A DNA stretch of 64,000 bases, taken from assembly GCF_036323735.1 (NCBI RefSeq), contig NC_086028.1, positions 19,803,501 through 19,867,500 on the forward strand, read 5' to 3'. Below the pieces are notes generated by a model, which made no database searches, was not told the DNA's origin, and saw only the letters and a list, made by a program, of their open reading frames with translations. Shown in pieces: positions 30,525 through 42,284 of this stretch. A program made the translations under genes and the position numbers. How positions within the stretch are numbered: the first letter of the stretch is position 1; each line of letters opens with the position of its first letter. Source of the DNA: Rattus norvegicus. Taxonomy: Eukaryota; Chordata; Mammalia; Rodentia; Muridae.

Positions 30525-30900
30525 TCATATACCGCTGCCCAGTCGTTTCTTTGGTCTCAGTATGTTTTGAAGCGCTCTTTTTCATGACGAGTTACAACTG
30601 AGCTCTAGTCTTTTTAAATACCACACAGCAGGGTATTCAAAATAGCAACCATGCTACCAGGAATCTGGCATGGGTCAAATGTTCTGGCCCTCAATGGAGA
30701 GTAACTTGTCTAAGTTTTATGATAGCTCTACAAACAATGGGACTTCACTACTGTTTTACATTGGAGCAAAGCTGAATCACTAGATAAGCGGTGATTAAAT
30801 TTTGGCAAGTTTAAAGCGTTAGTAAGCAGTGGACTGTAGTTCTCACGGCTTTGTTTCAAACACTGTCATTTGTTCCTAGTGTAAGCGTACCACAGTCTTT
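30525..30900. other. Unique sequence, no gene seen
   Basis: No exon or repeat was recognised. Confidence 0.45.
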
Positions 30901-30917
30901 TGGTTTTTGTTCTATTT

Positions 30918-31103
30918 TGGTGTGTGTGCATGTGTGTGTTTGCATGTGTGTGTGTGTGTGTGTGCATGCACACACATGCTTATACATCAGCGTGCATATG
31001 TTGCATGCACGTGTGTGTGCATGTGTGCATGTACACATTTGCTCATATATAAGTGTGTGTATGTTGTATGCATGTATGTGTGTGTATGTGTGTGTGTGTG
31101 TGA
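30918..31103. repeat. Degenerate (TG)n tract with alternating purine/pyrimidine
   Basis: About 185 bp of tgtgtgtgcatgtgtgcatg-type alternation with a short atttgctcatatataag break. The 138-codon minus frame across it is a low-complexity artefact. Confidence 0.93.
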
Positions 31104-31199
31104 TAAATCCATAGGTATGGGGGCACACATGTATGTCTTGCTTTGTTACTCCCTTTGCTTCTTTAAGAAAGAAATGGTTTCTCTCTGAACTGGAAGTGA

Positions 31200-31372
31200 A
31201 ACTGCCTGTCAAGTAAGCTTGTGGGATCTGCTTGCCTCCACCGCCCCTGAGTGCTATGGTACAGACTCTCACAGACCTGCTGGGGCTTCACATGGGTGCT
31301 GAGGATTTTAACTCAGGGACCAAGCTCATGCTGCTAGTGTGGTTACCCACGGAGTCACCTTCTCAGCTCCCA
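31200..31372 (-). mobile_element. Diverged B4/B1-type SINE, minus strand
   Basis: 'gggatctgcttgcctccaccgcccctgagtgctatgg' and 'tttaactcagggaccaagctcatgctgctagtgtggttacccacgg' give antisense B1/B4 layout. Confidence 0.65.
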
Positions 31373-31379
31373 ATGCAAC

Positions 31380-33326
31380 ACACTTTAACATCCTTCTGTT
31401 TATACATAATTAAGTTGCTCCAATATGTTTATCCTAAACAATAGTACATTGGAAAGCTTTGATTACTTGTCTTTGTATTTCTATGTGCAAATACTTAATG
31501 TAGAGTAGAGGCCTAAAAAGAACTCCCTGGGTCAAAAGTCCAAAACATGCCAGATCGTGGCAATTTAAATAGGAGGATGCTTGCCGCATTGCTCAGTTAT
31601 TTGACTTCCTCAATGGCACTCTATGACTGGTTGAACTGTGGATCTCAAAAGCTGTCTAATCCCTCAGCATGGGCGGTCCTTTAATACCATGATCTCAGCC
31701 TCTGTTTCACACTCTTCCTTGGTCATGTACGAGGAGCAGTTGGTTATGCCACAAGTAGTTCTACTCCCAATTACTCCTTATCAGCTTTGCATGTTACCTA
31801 TCTTATGGGATGCAGCCAGCCTGTGTATGAGGTTCAGCGGATGATGAGTGAGGACAGGAGTGCCATCTCTTGATACACCTAAGTCCTCTGGATCATTCAG
31901 ACTCTCAGCAGAGCTCCTTGCTGTGTGTGTGATCAGAGGATCCAGGTTGATCTCTGCCTTGTTAGAGTACTGCGAAGGCATCAGCAGCTTAAATTCTCCA
32001 TTTCATAAAAACATTAACTCACTTTTGCTTTGATAAAACTTGCCGCCTTTCTCTCCTCCACTATACACAGTCACTTTCAAACAATGCTCAGTACAAATAC
32101 CATTGTTCAAGGTCATGCATGCCTGTGTTAAGCATTTCCTTTAGATGGGTACCATAATTGAACACAGAAATTGAAAGTTTCTGAACAGTCAAATACTACT
32201 GGCTTGATTTACTGAAAATACAAGCAGGGATTCATCTTTGAGTGCCCTAGGCATGGAGTGAACAGGGACTATGTTACAAGAATATGAAATCATACTAATA
32301 TGAACCCTTCTCTTCCTCGGGAACTACATGAAAGATCTTCATTTGGATATGCAAATGAGATCATTTTTATAAGGATCTGATCCAATAATAATTTTCAGAA
32401 AAGACAGAATTTAAGCTTCTAGCCCGTGCTTGTTGGAGAATTAAATCTTGCTTTCCTGGAAAATATACTTCAATATAATCTATTCTCTGCTGAGTCATTA
32501 ATAAATTTTTATATTGTATTTTGTTCTTTGTCCCTTAGGTAAACTGGTGGTAGATAGTTTAAATTGAGAGTATTAGGGAGAGGTTGTTAGAAATCTCAAA
32601 GCCTGATATATATCTATTCACATACCTATATGTGTCTACACACATAAATACACACACACACACACCATGCAACTCCCTCAGTTAAACACATTTTTCTTCA
32701 TTTTAACTTTCTATTCCATGTTTAAGTAATGATCTTTCTCACCTTACATGAAGAGAGAAATTAATTCAAAAGTCTTATCACTGGACTGAAGTCAGTTCCT
32801 GAAAGTTAACATTGACCTCCTTGCAGCCCTGGGGACGGGTCCTCCTGATGGGAGAGAGGAAGTGAGTTGCAGTGGACTTGGGTGAGAAGGAGCCAATGGA
32901 ACAGAGGCTGTCCTAAAAACAAAGGTTTTTCAAGCGCTAGAGGATTCCCGGGTTTATTTCCTCTTTGGTGGTCTCCTTTTTGGTAGAAGAATGCTCAAAG
33001 TTAAGTAAACAAAACACACAGGCAGGCTGCCTGTGGCTGGTAAACTGGAGAGAGTGTGAGAAGTGAGAGTTCGTGCCTGGACAGATTAGGCCGAGATGTA
33101 ATCTGTTTCCTATTAAAATATGTCTTAGAAACAAGAGCATGTTTGGGGAAAACAACTCAAGACAAAATGCTATTGAATAACTTTCCACTTGAACTGCAGT
33201 ATCTACCTTACCCCATCTTGGCCAGGCAGTGATTGCTAGGTCATGTCAATAAAAACAAAACAGAAAGTTGTATGTCATGACACTTCCATTTCTATTGCAT
33301 ACATCATCCTGTTCAGTGACCTTAAA
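31380..33326. other. Unique sequence, no gene seen
   Basis: It holds a short (CA)n run at 32649-32665. An 83-codon minus frame (32937-33188) is not recognised. No exon signal. Confidence 0.45.
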
Positions 33327-33458
33327 ACGTGGCACACTTGGAAAGCAGAGGCAAGGGGGTTTTCTGAGTTCAAAGCCAGCCTGGTCTACAAAACAAGTTC
33401 CAGGACAGCCGGGGCTGTTATCCAGAGAAAGCCTGTCTCAAAAACAAACAAACACAAG
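33327..33458 (+). mobile_element. B1 SINE, plus strand, 5'-truncated
   Basis: 'cacacttggaaagcagaggc', 'ctgagttcaaagccagcctg', 'gttccaggacagccggggctg' and 'gaaagcctgtctcaaaaacaaac' is a clear B1 right portion. Confidence 0.92.
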
Positions 33459-33459
33459 G

Positions 33460-35160
33460 GTGTGAACATTGAGAATTCTTCCTTTGATTTCTGAAAGTTC
33501 CCATTCTCCTGAGAAATAAGCTAATGCCTTGCTAGAAGGTGAGTTCGCTAACCACGCTCCACATCCTCATCGGCAGGAGCATTTTAACCTTGTAAGCATG
33601 TATGGATTTTATAGCTCTCTCTTGCAGTTTCCACATGTTCTAAAACATACAAGGAGATTTCCACAGGGGAGGCTAACTCTGCCTATCACTTTGATATACC
33701 AGGCAAGCAGACTTTGTGGAAACTATTTTGTTGCAGTTGCTGTAGAAGATCAACTCCCATTGCCTTGTATGATTTGCTTATAGAGAAAGAAGCTGGCCCA
33801 AGTCTCTTACCACATCTTGACGATGAGGGCTACATTAAGCACACTACTCCTCACTATTATTACCTGCTCCTTGATCAAGTTGAGTCAAAGAGCTGTCTCA
33901 ACAATCCTAACTGTAGCCACCTCGAAGTTTCCTTTGCAGGGATTGCTCTGTATTTGTGAGTAAATGCACTTTTGCTGATTTGCTTCTGGGAAACATTATT
34001 AAATGGGAGAAAGGGCTTGTCTGGGAATTCCATCATGCCAGCAAACATACTCAAAGCACAGAATTCTGAATCAGTGCTCTTTTCAGTCTAAGACCTATCT
34101 AAACAAAGTTGCAAAGATTCCCTTGTAGACATTAAGTATGAGATGTTTGAGAATTATTGGTTTGATTCTTGTAGCTGAGAGAAGGGAACAGGGAGATTTG
34201 AAACACACATGGAATTGGTTATTTAATTATTTATATTTTGAGGCTGTGTCTATATGAGAATGGCACTGACTCCCCAGTCAACTTGGGATAATCACCTTGA
34301 GCTTCCTGAAGCACATTGTTGAATGCAGGACCATCCCGAAGCTGAAGTTACCCTGGCTGACATTCCCCTGCTCTCAAGCTCCCTTGCCTTAGCTGCTGTC
34401 TGGAATCTTTGTAGAGTAGCTAGCTGCCTCTCCCGGGACCATTCTCAAAGACTCACTCAATTCTACATGTTGTGCTACGTGGAACCCTACACAGACAGGC
34501 TCTCTGTCTATGAGAACACTCATATATTAATTCCAACCTGTGTCCAGGCAGATTTTTTCCACACTCGCTTGAGCCGTAAATAATTGAACTTCTGGTGAGG
34601 AGAGCCAGGTCTAGAGCTGGCTACTCCTCCTAGACTAACCCTGTGGATCTCACTTCCCTTCTGCATGTACACTGGGCGTGTAGTCTTGAGCATACTTGTC
34701 CTCCATTTTCCCTCTGTGCCCACCAGCTTGTGCCTTCAGCAAACGTCACTGGAATGAGGAGAGGCTTTCATTTAAAAGAGAAAAACAGACACATGAACTG
34801 GAATTATGAGGTCTCCCACAGCCAGGCATCATGACTTCGATAATTTCCAAAGTAAGTCTAACGATTTAATGCTCAGCCTTTCCTACATTATGGTCTTCTC
34901 TTTATGTTAATGATTGAGAGGGGATTAGATTTCTATATGCATTACAGATGTGACTAAATTATGTTTTGTTGCTGGGGTTGTGGTCAGGGTCAGGTGTTTC
35001 GAAGTTTGGGGCCTCTTATTCAAGGAGTTCAAATAAAAAGCCCACACACACTGCTAATGCACCTAGAAATCCTGAATCAAAGAAAAGCTATAGAGTAGGT
35101 CTGAATATCCTGCAAGATGGGCCATGAGAGTGAAGATACTCAGGTATTACAGTTATTGTT
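33460..35160. other. Unique sequence, no gene seen
   Basis: Two 81-86-codon plus frames (33714-33959, 34323-34583) are unrecognised. There are no supporting exon features. Confidence 0.45.
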
Positions 35161-35174
35161 TGAAGCTTCATTTT
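35161..35174. repeat. Candidate target duplication of L1 (left)
   Basis: tgaagcttcatttt here and at 37796-37809 are identical. The left copy is separated from the L1 poly(A) by 24 bp. Confidence 0.6.
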
Positions 35175-35198
35175 GTTTTAAGATGTCCTGATATGTGC
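35175..35198 (-). other. Candidate L1 3' transduction
   Basis: Read on the minus strand, the L1 poly(A) (T-run from 35199) is followed by gcacatatcaggacatctta and aaac before the target duplication. This is the position expected of short read-through flank carried along by L1. It could equally be local DNA if the duplication call is chance. Confidence 0.35.
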
Positions 35199-37795
35199 TT
35201 TTTTTTTTTTTTATTAACTTGAGTATTTCTTATATACATTTCGAGTGTTATTCCCTTTCCCGGTATCCGGGCAAACATCCCCCTCCCCCCTCCCCTTCCT
35301 TATGGGTGTTCCCCTCCCAACCCTCCCCCCATTGCCGCCCTCCCCCCACCAGTCTAGTTCACTGGGGGTTCAGTCTTAGCAGGACCCAGGGCTTCTCCTT
35401 CCACTGGTGCTCTTACTAGGATATTCATTGCTACCTATGAGGTCAGAGTCCAGGGTCAGTCCATGTATAGTCTTTAGGTAGTGGCTTAGTCCCTGGAAGC
35501 TCTGGTTGCTTAGCATTGTTGTACATATGGGGTCTCGAGCCCCTTCAAGCTCTTCCAGTTCTTTCTCTGATTCCTTCAACGGGGGTCCTATTCTCAGTTC
35601 AGTGGTTTGCTGCTGGCATTCGCCTCTGTATTTGCTGTATTCTGGCTGTGTCTCTCAGGAGCGATCTACATCCGGCTCCTGTCAGTCTGCACTTCTTTGC
35701 TTCATCCATCTTGTCTAATTGGGTGGCTGTATATGTATGGGCCACATGTGGGGCAGGCTCTGAATGGGTGTTCCTTCAGTCTCTGTTTTAATCTTTGCCT
35801 CTCTCTTCCCTGCCAAGGGTATTCTTGTTCCCCTTTTAAAGAAGGAGTGAAGCATTCACATTTTGATCATCCGTCTTGAGTTTCATTTGTTCTAGGCATC
35901 TAGGGTAATTCAAGCATTTGGGCTAATAGCCACTTATCAATGAGTGCATACCATGTATGTCTTTCTGTGATTGGGTTAGCTCACTCAGGATGATGTTTTC
36001 CAGTTCCAACCATTTGCCTACGAATTTCATAAAGTCGTTGTTTTTGATAGCTGAGTAATATTCCATTGTGTAGATGTACCACATTTTCTGTATCCATTCC
36101 TCTGTTGAAGGGCATCTGGGTTCTTTCCAGCTTCTGGCTATTATAAATAAGGCTGCAATGAACATAGTGGAGCACGTGTCTTTTTTATATGTTGGGGCAT
36201 CTTTTGGGTATATGCCCAAGAGAGGTATAGCTGGATCCTCAGGCAGTTCAATGTCCAATTTTCTGAGGATCCTCCAGACTGATTTCCAGAATGGTTGTAC
36301 CAGTTTGCAATCCCACCAACAATGGAGGAGTGTTCCTCTTTCTCCACATCCTTGCCAGTATCTGTTGTCCCCTGAGTTTTTGATCATAGCCATTCTCACT
36401 GGTGTGAGGTGAAATCTCAGGGTTGTTTTGATTTGCATTTCCCTTATGACTAAAGATGTTGAACATTTCTTTAGGTGTTTCTCAGCCATTTGGCATTCCT
36501 CAGCTGTAAATTCTTTGTTTAGCTCTGAACCCCATTTTTTAATAGGGTTATTTGTTTCCCTGCGGTCTAACTTCTTGAGTTCTTTGTATATTTTGGATAT
36601 AAGGCCTCTATCTGTTGTAGGATTGGTAAAGATCTTTTCCCAATCTGTTGGTTGCCATTTTGTCCTAACCACAGTGTCCTTTGCCTTACAGAAGCTTTGC
36701 AGTTTTATGAGATCCCATTTGTCAATTCTTGATCTTAGAGCATAAGCCATTGGTGTTTTGTTTAGGAAATTTTTTCCAGTGCCCATGTGTTCCAGATGCT
36801 TCCCTAGTTTTTCTTCTATTAGTTTGAGTGTGTCTGGTTTGATGTGGAGGTCCTTGATCCACTTGGACTTAAGCTTTGTACAGGGTGATAAGCATGGATT
36901 GATCTGCATTCTTCTACATGTTGACCTCCAGTTGAACCAGCACCATTTGCTGAAAATGCTTTTTTCCATTTGATGGTTTTGGCTCCTTTGTCAAAAATCA
37001 AGTGACCATAGGTGTGTGGGTTCATTTCTGGGTCTTCAATTCTATTCCATTGGTCTATCTGTCTGTCTCTGTACCAATACCATGCAGTTTTTATCACTAT
37101 TGCTCTGTAATACTGCTTGAGTTCAGGGATAGTGATTCCCCCTGAAGTCCTTTTATTGTTGAGGATAGCTTTAGCTATCCTGGGTTTTTTGTTATTCCAG
37201 ATGAATTTGCAAATTGTTCTGTCTAACTCTTTGAAGAATTGGATTGGTATTTTGATGGGGATTGCATTGAATCTGTAGATTGCTTTTGGTAGAATGGCCA
37301 TTTTTACTATATTAATCCTGCCAATCCATGCGCATGGGAGATCTTTCTATCTTCTGAGGTCTTCTTCAATTTCCTTCTTCAGTGTCTTGAAGTTCTTATT
37401 GTACAGATCTTTTACTTGCTTTGTTAAAGTCACACCGAGGTACTTTATATTATTTGGGTCTATTATGAAGGGTGTCGTTTCCCTAATTTCTTTCTCGGCT
37501 TGTTTCTCTTTTGTATAGAGGAAGGCAACTGATTTATTTGAGTTAATTTTATACCCAGCCACTTTGCTGAAGTTGTTTATCAGCTTTAGTAGTTCTCTGG
37601 TGGAACTTTTGGGATCACTTAAATATACTATCATGTCGTCTGCAAATAGTGATATTTTGACCTCTTCTTTTCTGATCTGTATCCCCTTGACCTCCTTTTG
37701 TTGTCTGATTGCTCTGGCTAGAACTTCAAGAACTATATTGAATAAGTAGGGAGAGAGTGGGCAGCCTTGTCTAGTCCCTGATTTTAGTGGGATTT
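35199..37795 (-). mobile_element. L1 retrotransposon, 5'-truncated, minus strand
   Basis: A 2.6-kb L1 3' portion with poly(A), 3'UTR (35211-35930) and the C-terminal half of ORF2. Minus-strand frames carry ADDMIVYLSDPKSS-like reverse transcriptase text (near 37640, the YADD-class motif region, read here around DDMIVYLS), then VDKLYNKNFKTLKKEI-type, ILPKAIYRFNAIPIKIP, FGTGKNFLNKTPMAYALR, CWWDCKLVQPFWKSVW and the C-terminus HGMHSLISGY. The last long open part is 348 codons (35923-36969). Breaks occur near 36970, 37300 and 37640, so ORF2 is dead. The 5' edge lies in the reverse transcriptase domain at about 37795. The closest landmarks are rodent L1. Confidence 0.95.
35923..37795 (-). pseudogene. 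L1 ORF2 C-terminal remnant (frameshifted)
   Basis: ORF2 would encode an endonuclease-reverse transcriptase. Here the endonuclease and the first part of the RT are missing through 5' truncation. What remains covers the end of the RT domain, the linker and the cysteine-rich C-terminus (motif spacing C..W..C..LVQPFW). Frames shift near 36970 and 37300, and from memory the residue string just before HGMHSLISGY is altered relative to other L1 copies. It cannot make an active protein. Confidence 0.93.
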
Positions 37796-37809
37796 TGAAG
37801 CTTCATTTT
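37796..37809. repeat. Candidate target duplication of L1 (right)
   Basis: Identical to 35161-35174. Part of it could belong to L1 itself by microhomology. Confidence 0.55.
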
Positions 37810-37814
37810 AAGCG

Positions 37815-38830
37815 CTTGACAGATGGGAGGAGGAGCTTGGGTACTAGGGACACGGAGAAGGTGGTCCTCTGTTTTTATTGACAGGTTGGTCATAAAATCT
37901 TTTTCTGTCATACATGTCTATACCCACAATGCATCTGTACCACAATGCATGATTTAAATCAGACGCATGCCCAATTCTTCAGAGGCCTAAGATGGTCATT
38001 AGGAACTTCTGCCTAAAAAAATTCACTTTAGGGAAGTTTTGCCTTGTTGTGTATATACCATGGACCAGTTCAGACTAGGTCTCTCCTCAGATTCTTGTAC
38101 CCGAACATAACTGAGAATATGTTTAAGTAGGATCTATCCTAGTTGGATGTTAGTAGGGTAGGGGAAACTTAATTCCATCGTTCGGAGTAGAATGTGCAGG
38201 TGAGGACCTGAAGTCGCTAGGTGCACGGATCAAGGAAGGGTATTGGTGCATAGTACGTGCAGGCGAAGAAGCTAGACTGTCAGTTGAATCATTAGAACAA
38301 AGCTAGGAAGTAAAAGGGTTTGTCTCTAACCCAAATGAGTCTGAGGTTACTAAACCGTTCTCTATGCTGGCCTGCCTCAACAGACCACTGGATGTCACTC
38401 TTAAGCTATGTAAGCATAGCTCTTGCTACAGTATGTTTGAAGCTAGACGACCTATCTGGGGACAGAAGTCCCTAAAACTGTTTGACTGGTGCATTTGCAG
38501 CATCTATGAACTACAGCAACTTTACTGTAGATTCCTGTACATTTTCTCTAACTTCGTCCTCAGTAGCCATTAAGAGGGCTAATAATCGGAGATCATCCCA
38601 TCAGTATCAAAAGACACGTCTGTCACTCGACATTAGCTGCGTGCTGCAAACAGGACATTAGGAAAATGAGCGATCAAAGTGACGGACAAGAGGAGGTGAG
38701 TTCATGCCATGTGCATGCTTAACTCACTAGAATCTAATTATGGCAAAAGAGCGTGAAAGAAAAAGAATCTAAGTCAGGTAGCACTGTGGCTTGAATACAC
38801 CTTCCAGGCTGGCATTGAAACTGTCATTGT
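37815..38830. other. Unique sequence, no gene seen
   Basis: No exon or repeat was recognised. Confidence 0.45.
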
Positions 38831-38839
38831 CACCGTGTT

Positions 38840-39140
38840 AGAGGTGATTCGGTCACGAGGGCCATATTGTCCTGGATGCATTAAAGCCATTATTGGGCGT
38901 GCATTGGTTCTTGCAGATTGGCTTTGTTATCAAGCAAGTTCTCTTGTGTGTGTTTTCTTCCCATCTGATGCTCTCTACCATGATACAACCTCACAGGTAG
39001 GCACTTCAAAGATCTTTGCCTTCTCCGCCTGTGGAACTGTAGGAAGTATCTTCATTGTACAGATTACCTGGTCTGTGGCTGTTCGGTACAGCAAGCAGAT
39101 GAGTCAGAAACTCCATCTCTCCATTTGAATCAGCGACTTC
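38840..39140 (+). mobile_element. Possible ancient MaLR LTR fragment
   Basis: 'gaggtgattcggtcacgagggcc', 'ggatgcattaaagccattattgggcgtgc' and 'gctttgttatcaagcaagttc' follow the order of MST/MLT1-type mammalian MaLR LTRs. A frame of 97 codons across it is chance. Confidence 0.5.
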
Positions 39141-39144
39141 GTAC

Positions 39145-40715
39145 CTCAGAATGATGGAGCCCAACTTCTGCATTCTGCTCTGGGAGCAGGGGCCTGGAAA
39201 CTCTGTTCCACAGACTTCATTGCTCAGGGGCTTCAGGCTAGATTAAACCGACTTGAAGCTGTGGCAGGAAGTTGGAAGAGGTCAGAGGCAGAGGGTGTTC
39301 TCTGTCCGTTCCAGCTCTACTCAGCTTCCTTCCCACTGGACTCACAGGACTGAGACTTAACTCAGCATGTCTTCACCATTCAACAATGCAATCCTTTCTC
39401 TTAGAATCCAATGGCAATCATGCGGTGTACCCCACAGAGGCTCTGCGCTATCTTACATTGGCACCTTAGTGATCTGGGCATTAACTGTGTGAATTAAGTG
39501 TCTGCCCCAAGTGTCTGGCTTTAGGAAATATCGGGTCTTCTCCTTCAGTCCAGCTCCAGTATCTATAAACACTTCTCAGAGTCTCAAGCTCCAGATGACA
39601 AGGCTACTTGAGCAGTCATTGGTGGTTGTGGTCGGAATCTGATCTTGCCAGGTTCTTGAAAATGAAACCAAAGACCACACAGATTTGCAAAGTGGCAAGG
39701 AGATTACGTAAAACCACAGCAGCAGAGAAGGCCTGAATGTCCTGTAAGGCAGCAGTAGGTTACATGAGCAAAGATAGGCAAAGGCCCTGATTATTGTTTG
39801 AGACTTCAAGAGTTTTATGGGGCTCAAGAGTAAGACAATTGAGGCTACTAAGTAGTGGAATGAGGGTGGGTCTCTGTTTTGATAGGTATAATTATTTTCT
39901 ACTGCACATATCATTTCTCATGATTTTAATCATAGGTAATTCCAGTAATGCGTACCCAAGAAATGGGGAACAGGGTTTTATCCTTAAAGTTTATTTGACA
40001 ACAGTTCTGCCTTACTGCCCATGTGCCCCAAACCAGTGCAAGTCTGATCAGCCTTTCTACCTGCACACACCGGGAACGTGTTTGATTAGAAACCATCCAT
40101 GTTTGATTCTTGTTAGCAGAGGAGAAACGTGTCCCACTGTTCTGAGAGGTATGAACCTGTATGTCAGCGCAGCTATGAGTCCACTATTACTGTGGTATAT
40201 GTACATAGCACACACAGGCTGCCCTGCACATTTCTTGAAAGATAGAAGGTGTGCATGACCCAAAACAAGTAGAGATTCAGGTTGCTAAACTATTCCCTAG
40301 GCTTGCCTGCCTCCTGTCATTTGTACTCCTTTGGCCTCCCAATAAATGTCTAGCTCATTCACTGTATTAAATCACCTCTCGTTCAAAATCGCTAGCCTGG
40401 ATTCCTTTTCATGTTAGGGCTCTGACTGTAGTAAACATGCCACCAGAGATATACATGTTTTTATTCCTCATTCAGTATCAGATTCTCATAGCTGAGAAGC
40501 ACTCTGAATGAGAATCTAATGTTTATAATATAGACCTAATCATAGGGCCAACTTGTGGCCAGTGAAAAAGGATAGATATAAACCTCTAGACGAATGATCC
40601 ACTGATGGATCCATTATGGCATTAGACAAACCCATGTTGAATGAAGTGAGCGATGGTCTCCATATGGTCCCTTTCTTAGAGATTTCCAAAAATAATTTAG
40701 CCATAGGAGATTTTG
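39145..40715. other. Unique sequence, no gene seen
   Basis: A plus-strand frame of 154 codons (39794-40258) is the longest non-repeat frame here. It shows no domain, signal peptide or start context that I can support. It may be chance. Confidence 0.4.
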
Positions 40716-40719
40716 GCCT

Positions 40720-40865
40720 TCATTTGTTGGTGGCATTTTGAGATAGAGTCTTGTTATGTGTCCCAACTGACCCAAAATTCTTTCTGTAGACCAGGGTGGC
40801 ATCAAACTTACAGGGATCCTCCCAAGAGCTAGAATTGCAGACATATACCACCACACGTAGCTTCC
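40720..40865 (-). mobile_element. Diverged B1/B4-type SINE, minus strand
   Basis: 'ttgagatagagtcttgttatgtg', 'tgtagaccagggtggcatcaaacttacagggatcctcccaagagctagaattgcagac' is antisense B1-like. Confidence 0.7.
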
Positions 40866-41089
40866 TTTCCATTTTGACTACAGGCACTAAATCTTCCCCA
40901 ACACTGTCTCCATTGTATGACCTTGCCACAGTGAACCAACAGTGCTTGCATTCAGAAACTGTCAGCCCAGCAGAGGAAACATGGCATGTGCAAACAGTAA
41001 GAGGAGACACAACAGGGCTTGCCGGGAGCAGCGCACACAAGGACAGTCCATTTGTCACCTGCTGGCAGTCAGGCTTCATGAAATGCTTT

Positions 41090-41140
41090 GGGGGAGAGGG
41101 GGGAGGGAGAGAGGGAGAGAGGGAGAGAGGGAGAGAGAGG

Positions 41141-41192
<52 letters not shown>

Positions 41193-41211
41193 GGGACAGA
41201 GGGAGAGAGGT
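41090..41211. repeat. (GA)n/(GGGA)n polypurine tract
   Basis: About 120 bp of gggagaga and gaga units. Frames of 81-184 codons across it are artefacts. Confidence 0.96.
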
Positions 41212-41439
41212 GCCGCCTTCTGCTGTCTCTCCCATCCCCTTGTTTACAGCAGAGGTTGGGGGGTTTGTTAACACAGGCTGAGTCTACCTCCTCTGAAATC
41301 TTTAGGACAAGAAAATCTGAAAATCTGAAGTAGTAAGTGCTCCAACCACGCCTTGTTTATACTCAACAAGTTTCACATTTTGGGAGATTTCACACTTCAG
41401 CTTCTTTGGTGAGGGACATCTGACCTGTATTTTAATTGT

Positions 41440-41660
41440 TTTTCTTTTAAAAGCGTATTTTATTTATTTTGTATGTGCATACACATGTATGTTGTGCATT
41501 TGGGGTGCTCATGTGCCATAGCATGTATGCGAAGTTCAGAGGAAAATTTGCAAAAGTAGCCTCTCTCCTTCTACCACACAGGTACTAAGGATTGAACTCA
41601 GGTCTGAAGAACGGTAGCTAGGACCTTTACCCACTCAACGCATCTTGCAAGCCCTTGTAT
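41440..41660 (-). mobile_element. B3/RSINE-type SINE, minus strand
   Basis: 'ttttatttattttgtatgtgc', 'gtactaaggattgaactcagg' and 'tttacccactcaacgcatcttgc' in antisense order. It is diverged. Confidence 0.6.
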
Positions 41661-41899
41661 TTAAAGACCCATTTGAGAAAAAAGGGACACTTTTCTAGAG
41701 AGAGCTTTTACTTAGTGCAGACTCTCCCCTAACTTGTCAATGCCATTTTATTTCTTTTTTTTTTCAGTAACCATGGAGAACACATAATAATTTCTGAAGA
41801 TCTCTCAATAATACACGCTTGAAATTTTAAATTATTTATTGTTATTGATTGTACAGAATAAGTGTCTTCTCTATCATTTGCATGAATGTATTTATCCTG

Positions 41900-42280
41900 C
41901 TTTGTGAGAATTCCCCCCATACCCCCATGCCCTCCCTATGACTACGTCACCCCGTTTCTTTTCTATTGGTCACTCTTCTGCTTTCAGACTTTTTTTTTTT
42001 TGAAAAAACCATCTACAAATAAGAGAAGCATAGGATCCCTGTCTTTGCGTTCATGTCTTATTTTTATTATCTTTTGTTTCATTGGTTTTCCTGCAAATCA
42101 CATGACTTTATGCCCTTTTATGACCAAATTGTACTCCATTGTGTATATACAATGTGATTTGTTTGTCCATTCCTCTGAGGACAAACATCTAGGTTGACTT
42201 CATAGCTTGGCTATTGTGACTGTATGCAGTCATACACTCTTGCATTTCTTAATAGAGCAAGGTTAGTGAATTCTTTGTTC
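41900..42280 (-). mobile_element. Older L1 3'-region fragment, minus strand
   Basis: 'gactttatgcccttttatgaccaaattgtactccattgtgtatatac', 'tttgtccattcctctgaggac' and 'catagcttggctattgtgac' is the antisense of the L1 ORF2 C-terminal/3' region, comparable with 36060-36170 but much more diverged. Confidence 0.75.
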
Positions 42281-42284
42281 TGTG

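Noticed and set aside
35923..37634. L1 ORF2 as an active enzyme
   Set aside because: 5'-truncated with loss of the endonuclease and the start of the RT domain, plus at least two frame breaks.
39794..40258. 154-codon plus frame as a gene
   Set aside because: No recognisable domain, initiation context or repeat-free conservation that I can test. Length is within chance for 64 kb of six-frame reading.
40720..41281. 161- and 184-codon frames
   Set aside because: They join a diverged SINE to a (GA)n tract and are not conserved coding sequence.
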